Positions 7,708 to 16,461 of a DNA stretch of 64,000 bases are shown here, piece by piece (within the stretch, counting starts at the first letter, position 1; each line of letters begins with the position of its first letter). The translations under genes and the position numbers were made by a program. The DNA comes from DATCHW01 sp036508135 (GTDB taxonomy: Bacteria; Bacteroidota; Ignavibacteria; Tepidaquicellales; Tepidaquicellaceae). A model generated the notes under the pieces. It was not told the origin of the DNA. It ran no database searches and saw nothing but the letters and a program-made list of their open reading frames with translations. The DNA is taken from positions 1-64,000 of the forward strand of contig DATCHW010000016.1 in NCBI GenBank assembly GCA_036508135.1, given 5' to 3'.

Positions 7708-9930
7708 ATGAAAAATTTCATTACTAATAGCTCCCAGAATAATCTTAAAAAGCGACTTACCGAACTCATCAAGAACTCAGATGAATTAAAATTCCTTGTT
7801 GGTTTCTTTTACTTTTCGGGAATAAGAGAGTTATATGATAGTCTTGTTAAAAATCCTGACACAATCGTAAAAGTTCTTGTCGGATTGAATGTGGATAAAT
7901 TAAACTATAATCTTATAGAATACGAAGAAAACGAAAATGAATTATCCGATGCTGAAAGAAGTTACAATTTTTTTGAATCCGTAAAGAAATCACTCAATAA
8001 TGAACAATTCGACACTAAGGAATTTTATAAACAGGTCCGTTATTTTCTTAAATTAATTAAAGATGGTAAATTAATAATCCGGAAAACATATGAACCAAAT
8101 CATGCCAAAATATATATATTCAAATTAAACGATTCACAAGTCGGAAGAAGAAACTTATTCATAACAGGAAGCAGTAACTTAACAAGAGCGGGATTAACAA
8201 CACAGGAGGAATTCAACGTTGAACTAAGCGATTACGGTTTTGAAGATACTGAAGAATATTTTGATTCTCTTTGGGAAAAAGCTGTTAAAATCACAGAGGA
8301 TGACACTACAAAGAAAAGATTGATTGAGGTAATAGAAAAAGAGACGTTAGTCAAAGATATAACTCCTTATGAAGCTTTTGTTTTGGTTCTAAAATGTTAT
8401 CTCGATTCTTTTGAACAAAAAGAGATTGGCGAATCGCTCATTAACACTTTAATAAAAAATGATTATAAACCCTACAGTTATCAATTAGACGCAGTAAAAC
8501 AAGGTCTTGCAATAATTGAAAAGAACAATGGTGTTATGATAGCCGATGTTGTTGGTCTCGGAAAAACCATTATCGCGTGTTCAATAGCAAAAGAATTAAG
8601 AAAACGCGGATTAGTTATTTGCCCTCCGGGGCTGATAGGTGATAAAAATAAAAATTCAGGATGGAAAAAATATTCGGAAGAATTTGGATTGCAGGATTGG
8701 GAAATTCGTTCTTCAGGTGACCTTGAAAATATCGCTGAAATAATGAAAAAACTAAAAGATATAGAGGTTGTAATTATAGACGAAGCTCACAGATTCAGAA
8801 ATCAAGATACACAGGATTACGAATATTTAAAAAATTTATGCAGGGATAAAATCGTTATACTTCTAACGGCAACCCCTTTTAACAACAGACCGGGTGATAT
8901 ACTTTCACTTCTTAAATTATTTATAACCCCGAAAAAGTCAAGCATTACACTTGAAGATAATCTGGTTGACAAATTTAAAATATTTAAAGGACTTTTTGAC
9001 CGTTTGGGATATATTAAAAAATATCATAGTTCAAAAGATGAAAGTAAAAGAGCAAAAGCTCAAAATTATTATAAAGGACTGTTTGAAGAGAATGTAATAG
9101 ATTTAAAGAAAGTAAAACAACGCTCCCAATATTTAGCAAAACAAATCAGAGATGTGATAGAGCCTGTAACGATAAGAAGAAACAGGATTGACCTTCAAAA
9201 TAATCCATTCTACAAAGAAGAGGTAAAAGAATTATCAATCATAAAAGACCCGCAAGAATGGTATTTTGAACTGACGAAAGAACAATCAATATTTTATGAT
9301 AAAATCTTAACGCAGTATTTTGCAGACCCTGACGAAGGCGGGCTATTCAAAGGTGCGATATACAGACCATTTGATTATGAGCAGAAAATAGAAGACGAGA
9401 AAAAATTGAATGACAAGCAGAACTTTGAAAGACTGCAACAAAGAAACTTATTTGACTTTATGAGAAGGCTGCTGGTAAAAAGATTTGAAAGCTCTTTTGG
9501 GTCGTTCAAATGCAGTTTAGATAATTTTCATAACATTACAAAAATAGTCAAAGAATTTATTATTAACTCAAAAGGTAAGTTTATACTTGACAGGAAACTA
9601 ATAAGGGATATTTATGAAGATAATATTGATGGTATTGAAAAAGCATTGCTTGAATATTCTGAAAAACTTACCGCAGGTGCCTATCCCAAAAACTACAAAA
9701 TATATGATGTAAATAAATTCGATAAAAAAGATGAGTTTCTTTCAGATATCGAATCGGATATAAATCTATTTGATAAAATATTAAAGGAATTAATTGAGTT
9801 AAAATTAGTAGATAACGATCCCAAAACGGATTGTTTGTTAAAAAATCTTGACAAAGTATTAAATGAAAAGCCCAAGAAGGACGAGCCCAAAAGAAAAGTC
9901 ATAATATTTTCCGAATATACGATACAGTGA
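7708..9930 (+). CDS. PLD-nuclease/SNF2-type helicase, 5' part (frameshifted gene)
   Basis: 740 residues to a premature stop. Residues about 1-200 form a phospholipase-D-like nuclease domain: H132 and K134 in NHAKIYIF, then G154-S-S-N157 in GSSNLTRAGL. The aspartate of the classical HKD motif is not obvious. A superfamily 2 helicase core follows with Walker A K286 (DVVGLGKT), DEAH at 358-361, and motif III (LLTATPFNN) near 390. The reading frame ends at IFSEYTIQ just before helicase motifs IV-VI, which continue in the next frame. Adding one G near 9921 would give EYTDTVKYLEPYL and rejoin both halves. This would be the ATP-dependent effector or restriction subunit of the operon. In this sequence the gene is split. 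Confidence 0.85.
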   Translation: MKNFITNSSQNNLKKRLTELIKNSDELKFLVGFFYFSGIRELYDSLVKNPDTIVKVLVGLNVDKLNYNLIEYEENENELSDAERSYNFFESVKKSLNNEQFDTKEFYKQVRYFLKLIKDGKLIIRKTYEPNHAKIYIFKLNDSQVGRRNLFITGSSNLTRAGLTTQEEFNVELSDYGFEDTEEYFDSLWEKAVKITEDDTTKKRLIEVIEKETLVKDITPYEAFVLVLKCYLDSFEQKEIGESLINTLIKNDYKPYSYQLDAVKQGLAIIEKNNGVMIADVVGLGKTIIACSIAKELRKRGLVICPPGLIGDKNKNSGWKKYSEEFGLQDWEIRSSGDLENIAEIMKKLKDIEVVIIDEAHRFRNQDTQDYEYLKNLCRDKIVILLTATPFNNRPGDILSLLKLFITPKKSSITLEDNLVDKFKIFKGLFDRLGYIKKYHSSKDESKRAKAQNYYKGLFEENVIDLKKVKQRSQYLAKQIRDVIEPVTIRRNRIDLQNNPFYKEEVKELSIIKDPQEWYFELTKEQSIFYDKILTQYFADPDEGGLFKGAIYRPFDYEQKIEDEKKLNDKQNFERLQQRNLFDFMRRLLVKRFESSFGSFKCSLDNFHNITKIVKEFIINSKGKFILDRKLIRDIYEDNIDGIEKALLEYSEKLTAGAYPKNYKIYDVNKFDKKDEFLSDIESDINLFDKILKELIELKLVDNDPKTDCLLKNLDKVLNEKPKKDEPKRKVIIFSEYTIQ

Positions 9931-11054
9931 AATATTTAGAACCGTACTTAAAAAAATATAAAGAAAGATTATTAATTATTACGGGTGATCTGTCTGCCAG
10001 TAAAATAATTTTAATAAATAAAAACTTCGACGCATCTTATAAAGATTCGGAAGATAACTGTGATATACTTTTATCTTCGGATAAGATTTCGGAAGGATTT
10101 AATCTGAACCGAGCAGGATTGGTCATAAATTATGATATCCCCCGGAATCCGGTGAGAGTAATACAAAGAGTAGGGCGTATCAACCGAATCAGTAAAAAGG
10201 TTTTTGATGACTTATTTATAGTAAATTTCTTTCCGACAGAAAAAGGTGCCGAACTTGTTAAATCGAGAGAGATAGCAAGCAATAAAATGTTTCTTATACA
10301 TAACACTTTAGGAGAAGATTCTAAAATTTTTGACATATATGAAGAGCCTTCACCATCGGGATTATTTAACAAAATACAAACAAATCCCGACAAACTTGAA
10401 GAAGAAAGTTTTTATACAAAAGCTTTAAAGAAATATATCGAGATTAAAAACGAAAATCCTGACCCGGAAAGTGATTTAAGTAAATTCCCACCAAGAATTA
10501 AAGTTGCGAAGCAATATAATGAAAACGAATTGATTGTATTCCTGAGAAAAGGAAGAATGTATATAAACATTGCAAAAGTAAATGAAGACGGGAAAGAAGT
10601 TATAAACAGTTCCACCTTTGAAGAAGTATTCGAAAAAATAGAATGCTCAAAAGACGAAAAAGGAATTAAATTAAGCGACGAATTCTGGGAATTATATGAA
10701 AAGGTAAAAAATTATAAAGGAATAAGGAGTTTATCCGATGCCGAGAAAAGTCTTGAGATGAAATCTGTCATTGCGTTAAAATCAATAATCACAAGGCCGT
10801 GTGATGAGGTTCTTCATCGTTTATCTTTTTTAAGAACTTTGCTTGAAGATATAAACAGTTACGGAACTCTTTCAGATTTCACTCTGAGAAGGATATCTAA
10901 CCTCGATATATTCACAGGGAAAAATCTAAAACCATCCATAACAAAAATCGAAGGATTGAGAAAAGAGCTCGGTGATAGTTATTTAGACAGGGAAAAAGAA
11001 AAACATATCAATCTTGCAAAGGAAATAATAATAGCGATAGAAAATGTAAAATAA
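9927..11054 (+). CDS. PLD-nuclease/SNF2-type helicase, 3' part (C-terminal helicase lobe)
   Basis: 375 residues opening with a GTG that overlaps the premature stop of the upstream part by four bases. It carries the second RecA lobe: motif V (SDKISEGFNL, about 51-60) and motif VI (QRVGRINR, 80-87), then an uncharacterised alpha-rich C-terminal region. It has no helicase motifs I-III and cannot be a functional helicase alone. Joined with the upstream part the protein would be about 1115 residues. The overlap could in principle allow translational coupling, yet the conserved sequence across the joint (TDTVKYL) argues for a simple one-base loss or sequencing error. The YhcG-like gene follows after 12 bp. 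Confidence 0.85.
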   Translation: MKYLEPYLKKYKERLLIITGDLSASKIILINKNFDASYKDSEDNCDILLSSDKISEGFNLNRAGLVINYDIPRNPVRVIQRVGRINRISKKVFDDLFIVNFFPTEKGAELVKSREIASNKMFLIHNTLGEDSKIFDIYEEPSPSGLFNKIQTNPDKLEEESFYTKALKKYIEIKNENPDPESDLSKFPPRIKVAKQYNENELIVFLRKGRMYINIAKVNEDGKEVINSSTFEEVFEKIECSKDEKGIKLSDEFWELYEKVKNYKGIRSLSDAEKSLEMKSVIALKSIITRPCDEVLHRLSFLRTLLEDINSYGTLSDFTLRRISNLDIFTGKNLKPSITKIEGLRKELGDSYLDREKEKHINLAKEIIIAIENVK

Positions 11055-11066
11055 TTAATAAAGGAA

Positions 11067-12242
11067 ATGAAATTCAAAAATTTACTTGGAGTTATAAAAA
11101 CAACTCAAGATGCTTTTTTAAAAAAACACAATCAATATGTAAACGTACTTTTATCTGTCAGAAATTGGTTATTAGGTTATTTCATTTTTGAATTTGAACA
11201 AAAGGGAGAAGACAGAGCAGAATACGGCGAAGAATTGTTAATCAAGCTTTCAAAAGCATTACAAAAGGAGAAATATAAAGGGTTTTCAGAAACACAATTA
11301 ATTATGTTTCGAAAATTCTACTTGAAATTTCCTGATTTTAAAACGACGATATTTAATCAACTAAAAACATTACAAATTCCCCTGACACTGTCGGATAAAT
11401 CAATTTTTAAAATTCCTCCGACAGCGTCAGAGGAATTCCGTGACAAGAATGAGTCAAACATGCCGGATAGCGTTAAACACAACAATAACAATATATTAAC
11501 TGGCACTGAAGTGTCGCAAAACCAATTAAATAATTTAGAAATATTATATAAATTAACTTTTTCACATTTTGTCGAATTATTAAAACTTGATTCCGGGCAA
11601 AAAATAAAATTCTATATATCTCAAACAATAAGCCTTAACTGGACCGTGAGGCAATTAAGGCGCGAAATTGAAAGTATGTTATATGAAAGAATAGGTCTTT
11701 CGAAAAATAAAAAACAAATGATTACGAACCTGCCTTCAGGTTTATCAGAAAGCCCTTTAGAACTTGTCAAAAATCCTTATGTCTTGGAATTTTTAGGAAT
11801 TGAAGAAAAAGCTGAATATTCTGAAAACGATCTTGAAAAAGCTATAATTGACAATTTACAAAAATTCCTCTTAGAATTAGGATACGGATTTTGTTTTGAA
11901 GCGAGACAAAAGCGAATTTTAATTGAAAATATTCAGTATAAAATCGATCTTGTTTTTTATCATCGGATATTAAAGTGTCACGTATTAATTGACCTGAAAG
12001 TTGGCTCATTCTCGCATGCGGATGCCGGGCAGATGAATTTCTATTTAAATCATTATAAATCCTGCGAAATGCATAACGGAGATAATCCTCCTATCGGAAT
12101 AATATTATGCGCTTACAAAAATGAAACCTTAGTAAAATACGCAACAGGTTCTCTTGATAAAGAAATATTTGTATCAAAATATTTGATAAACTTGCCTAAA
12201 GAAGACGAACTGAAAAAGTTAATCGAAAAGGATTTACCCTAA
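11067..12242 (+). CDS. YhcG-family PDDEXK nuclease (DUF1016)
   Basis: 391 residues. The N-terminal part (LLGVIKTTQDAFLKKHNQYV ... VRNWLLGYFIFEFEQKGEDR) is the DUF1016 N-terminal helical domain. The C-terminal domain has the PDDEXK core with D294 (YKIDLVFYHR), D309-x-K311 (LIDLKVG) and the downstream QMNFYLNHY segment. The length is typical of the family. YhcG-like nucleases sit in or next to restriction-modification loci in many bacteria, as here. An AGGAAATG start context and gaps of 12 and 4 bp on either side show it is the middle gene of the operon. Residues 125-150 form a low-complexity linker. Confidence 0.9.
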   Translation: MKFKNLLGVIKTTQDAFLKKHNQYVNVLLSVRNWLLGYFIFEFEQKGEDRAEYGEELLIKLSKALQKEKYKGFSETQLIMFRKFYLKFPDFKTTIFNQLKTLQIPLTLSDKSIFKIPPTASEEFRDKNESNMPDSVKHNNNNILTGTEVSQNQLNNLEILYKLTFSHFVELLKLDSGQKIKFYISQTISLNWTVRQLRREIESMLYERIGLSKNKKQMITNLPSGLSESPLELVKNPYVLEFLGIEEKAEYSENDLEKAIIDNLQKFLLELGYGFCFEARQKRILIENIQYKIDLVFYHRILKCHVLIDLKVGSFSHADAGQMNFYLNHYKSCEMHNGDNPPIGIILCAYKNETLVKYATGSLDKEIFVSKYLINLPKEDELKKLIEKDLP

Positions 12243-12246
12243 ATTT

Positions 12247-15200
12247 ATGAGCAGTGAAAAATTAGATGATATTATAAAAGACTTTCAAATCGGAAAGTTT
12301 ACGCAATTATTCCGTGAAAAAAACAGAGACTTTAAGCCGAGAGAAGAAAACCTCGAGAGATATAATGATGATTTATTTAAAGAAGGTTTGAAACTCGGAG
12401 AAATAATATTTTCAGATACGAACAAATTAATCGTCTGCGGGTTCAAAGTGAAACGGGAACTCTCCGAAAGAAGTTGTAAAAAACTTCAGTATGATAAATC
12501 CAGAAAAATTTTAAAAGAAGAAAGATACGATTCCGGTATATTTATTTTTTATGATTCTGATGGGAACTTTCGATTCAGTTTAGTATATGCAATTTATCTT
12601 GGGAATAGAAGAGACTGGAACAATTTCAGAAGGTTCACCTATTATGTAAATAAAAAATTAACAAATAAAACATTTTTAAAACAGATAGGCAGTTGTGATT
12701 TTAGCTCAAACGATAAAATAAAAGGATCTTTTTCTATTACAGCAGTCACAGACCTATTTTACAAAGAATTTTTTGATGAGCATTTCACTAAAATGGTTGA
12801 CTCGCTAATAGAAAAATTCGACCTTGAAGATGAGAAAGCACGAGATTTTGTATTACTTTTTTGTATCAGAATAATATTTATCGGTTTTATTCAAAAGCGT
12901 AAATGGATTGGTAAAGATGAACTTTTTATACTGAATTTTTTTAAAGAATACGAAATAAAATTTTACAGTACCGATAAATTTTACGAGAAGTGGTTAACAC
13001 CTTTGTTTTTCGAGGCATTAAATAATCCTCCCGGACGAAAAGTAGCTTATCAAAACAATGAATTTTCAAAGGAAACTGAGGAATCGCTTCAATTGGCACC
13101 TTATCTAAATGGAGGTTTATTCAAAAAGAAAACCAGTTTTGATGATGAAAGTTATTACTTGCCCGATAAAGACATAAAAAACTTTTTTGAATTCTTATTC
13201 TCACATAGTTTCACGATTGAAGAAAATTCTTTTGAAGATGAAGACCTACAGTTAAACCCGGAATTTCTCGGAATTATTTTCGAAAGACTGGTAAATAAAG
13301 AAAACGGAGCAGTTTATACTCCCCGGACAGAAGTAGATTTTATGTGCCGTTTAAGTCTTGTAAAATGGCTTGAAAAAAACACTTCGAAGAGCATTCAGAA
13401 AAACAACTTATATGAACTGTTTTTTCGTGAAATCGGAGATGGTAAAGATACTGATGACATTCAAAAGGAGGGAAGTTTTTCAAAGAAAGAAATTGAAGAA
13501 ATTATTTCACTTCTTGAAAATATTTCAATATGTGACCCTGCAGTCGGTTCCGGTGCCTTTCTTGTGGGTATGTTATTGATTTTGGATGAAATAATTTTGA
13601 ATCTAAAACAAAGAATCGGAGCAAAATATGACGATTCTTTTGAAAGAAAGAAAAATATTATTGCAAATTCTCTTTATGGTGTTGAAGTTCAGGAATGGGC
13701 TGTTTGGATTTGTCAATTAAGGCTTTGGATATCATTATTTATAGATGCTCCGGAAGATATGAAGGATTCTCAAACTGCAATTTTACCAAGCCTCGATTTT
13801 AAAGTAAGACAGGGAGACTCATTAGTACAAAGAATCGGAAGTAAAATGTTCCCTGTTACCGGACATGCTCAATTAACAAAATCTATTAAAGATAAAGTTA
13901 CAAAACTAAAGAATATTAAAGTTGATTATTTCTTAAATAAATCAGACTTTGGAGAATTGATTGTCAAACAAAATGAAAATAAACTTTTTATTGAAATTAT
14001 AAATGAAGAAATTTACGAAATAAAAGATACCCTGAAGAAAAAGAAAGGTAAAGAAAAAGTAGAAAAAATTAATCTCTTTCATTCCGATATATCAGAACAA
14101 GAAGTAATAGAATATAATAAAGAAGAAATATCGGAACTTGAAAATTTGTTAAATGAATTAGAAACTCAAAAAAGTCTTATCACTGAAAATAAACCTTTAA
14201 TTTGGAATATTGAATTTGCAGAGATATTTGTAGAAAAAAATGGTTTTGATCTAATCATCGGAAATCCACCTTATGTTCGCCATGAAGATATTGAAGATCC
14301 GACCGGAAAGATTAAAGATAAAAAAGAATATAAGAGTTTACTCGAAGAAATGGTAAGGATTGATTATCCCGACTATTTCAGACCGAAAATTAAAATTAAT
14401 GCGAAATCGGATTTATATATTTACTTTTATCTCCGCTCATTAAAGTTATTAAATAAAAATGGATATCACTGCTTTATATGTTCAAATTCCTGGCTTGATG
14501 TAGGATATGGAGCATGGTTTCAAAAATTTCTACTTGATAAAGCTCCAATTGATTTTATTATAGATAATCATTCTAAACGAAGTTTTGAATCTGCTGATAT
14601 CAATACAATAATCAGTTTTATAAATGCACCTCAAAAGCAAGTTACACAAAATCATTATATTAAATTTGTAGCATTTAAAAAACCCTTTGAAGAAACAATC
14701 TTTACGGAATATTTACTAGATATTGATAATACAAAATCAATTAATAATGGTGAGAATTATAGAGTATATCCGATAACTAATAATGATTTATTATCTTCGG
14801 GAACTGAGTATGATTCAGATGAACAAGAGAAACTTAATATGGGGAAATTTATAGGTGACAAATGGGGTGGAAAATATTTAAGAGCACCATTTTTTATGCA
14901 AAAATATTTTAAATCAGAAAATTTAATAAAATTCAACGATCTAATAGATATTAAATATGGACTCAAGACAGGAAAAGTAAAATTTTTCTATATTAAGGAT
15001 GAAATAATAAAGGAATTTAATATTGAAAAAGAGTTCTATCATCCAATTATAACTACGTCGCAAGACTTAGATACTTTATTTGTTGAATCGAATGAGTTTT
15101 TGTTTAATTCAAATCTTTCAAAATTCAAATTAAAGGGAACAGGGGCATTAGAATATATAAAATATGGAGAGAATAACAATATGAGTATTGGATCATCGGT

Positions 15201-15750
15201 TGAGTCCCACAGACCCTATTGGTATTCTTTGAGTTTCGAAGTTGTTGATATATTATTTTTTAGGTTTTGGGATAAAAGATTCTGGTCACCAATAACAAAA
15301 TACAAAACAACTTGTTCTGATAATTTTTGTTATGGAAATTTCAAAACAAATGAATGGTCGGGTAAATTAATTGTAAACAGTACATTTTATTTTCTTCAAA
15401 TTGAATTATTCGGTAGAGATAATCAAGGACAAGGTGTTTTAACAACATATATGGAATTTGATTATCCCTTTATTAGAATGCCAATATTAAATAATGATGA
15501 TGAAAGATATAAAAGCATTTTATATAATTTAGATAAGAGAAAAATAAAAACGCTTTTTGAAGAATGCGGCATTAATCCCAAATCCGAAATTCCAATAGAA
15601 GAACAAGAGCCAAATCCATTACCTGATAGAGCAGAGCTTGATAAAATAGTATTCGATGCGTTAGAATTGACTGAAGAGGAGAGAAAAGAAGTCTATCGGG
15701 CAGTTTGCCGTCTTGTATGGAACAGAATCAGCAAAGCAAAAAGTGTATGA
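12247..15750 (+). CDS. Eco57I-type DNA adenine methyltransferase / restriction-modification protein
   Basis: 1167 residues. Adenine-N6 methylase motif I is at about 430-438 (DPAVGSGAF) and motif IV NPPY at 673-676 (GNPPYVRHEDI). The N-terminal ~330 residues are unassigned but carry NPEFLGIIFERLVNK plus GAVYTPR, the helical lead-in to the methylase fold in Eco57I/PglX-like enzymes. A charged insert (about 575-650) separates motifs I and IV. The C-terminal ~400 residues would be target recognition. It probably modifies self DNA so that the helicase-nuclease spares it. It could alternatively be a single-chain type IIG-like enzyme, but I see no convincing nuclease motif. It follows the YhcG gene by 4 bp and is the last gene of the operon. 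Confidence 0.88.
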   Translation: MSSEKLDDIIKDFQIGKFTQLFREKNRDFKPREENLERYNDDLFKEGLKLGEIIFSDTNKLIVCGFKVKRELSERSCKKLQYDKSRKILKEERYDSGIFIFYDSDGNFRFSLVYAIYLGNRRDWNNFRRFTYYVNKKLTNKTFLKQIGSCDFSSNDKIKGSFSITAVTDLFYKEFFDEHFTKMVDSLIEKFDLEDEKARDFVLLFCIRIIFIGFIQKRKWIGKDELFILNFFKEYEIKFYSTDKFYEKWLTPLFFEALNNPPGRKVAYQNNEFSKETEESLQLAPYLNGGLFKKKTSFDDESYYLPDKDIKNFFEFLFSHSFTIEENSFEDEDLQLNPEFLGIIFERLVNKENGAVYTPRTEVDFMCRLSLVKWLEKNTSKSIQKNNLYELFFREIGDGKDTDDIQKEGSFSKKEIEEIISLLENISICDPAVGSGAFLVGMLLILDEIILNLKQRIGAKYDDSFERKKNIIANSLYGVEVQEWAVWICQLRLWISLFIDAPEDMKDSQTAILPSLDFKVRQGDSLVQRIGSKMFPVTGHAQLTKSIKDKVTKLKNIKVDYFLNKSDFGELIVKQNENKLFIEIINEEIYEIKDTLKKKKGKEKVEKINLFHSDISEQEVIEYNKEEISELENLLNELETQKSLITENKPLIWNIEFAEIFVEKNGFDLIIGNPPYVRHEDIEDPTGKIKDKKEYKSLLEEMVRIDYPDYFRPKIKINAKSDLYIYFYLRSLKLLNKNGYHCFICSNSWLDVGYGAWFQKFLLDKAPIDFIIDNHSKRSFESADINTIISFINAPQKQVTQNHYIKFVAFKKPFEETIFTEYLLDIDNTKSINNGENYRVYPITNNDLLSSGTEYDSDEQEKLNMGKFIGDKWGGKYLRAPFFMQKYFKSENLIKFNDLIDIKYGLKTGKVKFFYIKDEIIKEFNIEKEFYHPIITTSQDLDTLFVESNEFLFNSNLSKFKLKGTGALEYIKYGENNNMSIGSSVESHRPYWYSLSFEVVDILFFRFWDKRFWSPITKYKTTCSDNFCYGNFKTNEWSGKLIVNSTFYFLQIELFGRDNQGQGVLTTYMEFDYPFIRMPILNNDDERYKSILYNLDKRKIKTLFEECGINPKSEIPIEEQEPNPLPDRAELDKIVFDALELTEEERKEVYRAVCRLVWNRISKAKSV

Positions 15751-15807
15751 TTTTTATTAGAACAATAATAAATTTATTAAATAATTATTCAATCTTTAAT
15801 CAAACCA

Positions 15808-16045
15808 AAATATGAATCTTTGATTTTTGTGTTTCGAGGATATAAAGTAATGGTAGATATAGATCTTGCTGTTTTGTATGGAACTGAAACAAAAAAATTA
15901 AAGCATAAAATAAAACGAAACATAAAAAAGATTTCCATCGGATTTTATGTTTGAGTTAAATGCTAAAGAAAGAAGTGAACTGGTCACAAATTGGAACTTT
16001 TTCTTATTCTGTCCGGATTTTTCCAACAGAATAAAAAACGAGTGA
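15808..16045 (+). pseudogene. ORF6N/KilA-N-type domain gene relic, frameshifted
   Basis: The first frame reads SLIFVFRGYKVMVDIDLAVL then YGTETKKLKHKIKRNIKK. A frame change near 15930 continues as FPSDFMFELNAKERSELVTN up to a stop at 16043-16045. This is the ORF6N signature (RG-xVMLDxDLAxLYGVETKxLxxxVKRNxxRFPxDFMF). There is no start codon and the usual SPYAFTE-G block is missing. ORF6N genes often accompany restriction loci in Bacteroidota, so this is probably a lost accessory of the operon just upstream. The rest of the spacer to 16461 shows nothing clear. Confidence 0.75.
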
Positions 16046-16461
16046 AATATTTACTTAATTCCTATAATTTTGAGCGAACGAAATAAATGAAATAATCTTT
16101 CACGCACCGAATTGACAACCAATTGCTCTTATCCGAGTAGCTGCTTGGTCACAGTTGGGCTGTCGTGTCGGTGGCGGTAAAGCACTATCACCAATAATAG
16201 AATACAAAACTTATTCTTTTTCTTTTACGACCAAAATTTATTTATTAAAAAGAAGGTTGGTGTAATTCAGGCTATGGAGAAGTGGAGTATAGTCAGTATA
16301 GTTAGGCGGAAATAGAGTATAGAGTTAAATCGCTATTTAGGAGCCGAAACTTCTAATTTGTAAGATGGGATCCACAGTTACAGAGGCTCCCTCTTCAGCC
16401 AAACCTCTCAAAAATCAGACGACTGAGGGGCTTTTTGTTTTATGTGAAATTATTCTTAACT

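Noticed and set aside
16380..16445. Terminator between the methylase operon and the secreted-protein operon
   Set aside because: The GGGGC-TTTTTG end is suggestive but the left arm (CCCTCTTCAG) does not pair convincingly.
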